DNA from: Bacteroidales bacterium
GTDB taxonomy: Bacteria; Bacteroidota; Bacteroidia; Bacteroidales; UBA1556
Length of the DNA: 6,030 bases
Assembly: GCA_029935325.1 (NCBI GenBank)
Contig: JAOZKO010000173.1
Coordinates: 1-6,030 of the forward strand
Reading direction: 5' to 3'
Positions 6,002-6,030 of the stretch are shown one piece after another. Below the pieces are notes generated by a model. It was not told the origin of the DNA. It worked only from the letters and a program-made list of their open reading frames with translations, and searched no databases. The position numbers were made by a program, and so were the translations under genes. The stretch's first letter is position 1. Each line of letters opens with the position of its first letter.

Positions 6002-6030
6002 CCCAGCCCAAAAGTGAAGGCTTCGCTCAT

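Larger units (their letters stand above)
5652..6030. other. 379-bp non-coding, pyrimidine-rich region
   Basis: Beyond the kinase stop there is no plausible gene. The stretch holds the terminator, the ACACAGAT-type remnant, both octamer blocks and the duplicated 39-bp block. From about 5740 to 6000 the plus strand is overwhelmingly C and T, with G confined mostly to the duplicated GAAGCC...GGTGAA cores. Whatever gene follows lies outside the window. Confidence 0.8.

Noticed and set aside
6013..6030. Minus-strand ATG at the right edge, reading MSEAFTFGLGG
   Set aside because: The frame stops after eleven codons inside the pyrimidine-rich repeat region, so it is not a supported gene.

Overview
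The window is AT-rich and almost certainly comes from a member of the Bacteroidota. Three things point that way: a TAnnTTTG-type -7 promoter element, no clear Shine-Dalgarno sequences, and protein sequences that look typical of the phylum (an AsnRS, a short MerR regulator, and a periplasmic TPR sensor kinase). I cannot name a genus. There are four protein-coding genes, one cut off by the left edge, and two stretches of non-coding DNA rich in repeats.

Layout, left to right. Positions 1-1211 (minus strand) hold a MacB/FtsX-type ABC transporter permease whose last residues lie outside the window. Its ATG overlaps the stop codon of a small MerR-family regulator (1208-1552, minus), so the two form a tight, probably translationally coupled pair. 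Positions 1553-1995 are non-coding and hold at least three separate dyad or repeat structures. The largest is a 137-bp MITE-like or REP-like element that ends two bases short of the asnS stop codon. Positions 1996-3435 (minus) encode asparaginyl-tRNA synthetase. A 116-bp divergent intergenic region follows, with a good Bacteroidota promoter for the rightward gene. Positions 3552-5651 (plus) encode a 699-residue sensor histidine kinase with a signal peptide, periplasmic TPR repeats, one membrane helix, and HisKA and HATPase domains. It ends at a compact hairpin plus T-run terminator. Positions 5652-6030 are non-coding, strongly pyrimidine-rich, and contain an octamer-phased array and a duplicated 39-bp block.

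Functionally, the AsnRS is housekeeping. The MerR regulator and permease may form a regulated export or membrane-stress unit. The histidine kinase has no response regulator in view and appears to be transcribed alone. I found no convincing new multi-gene system. The most unusual material is the repeat-rich intergenic DNA.
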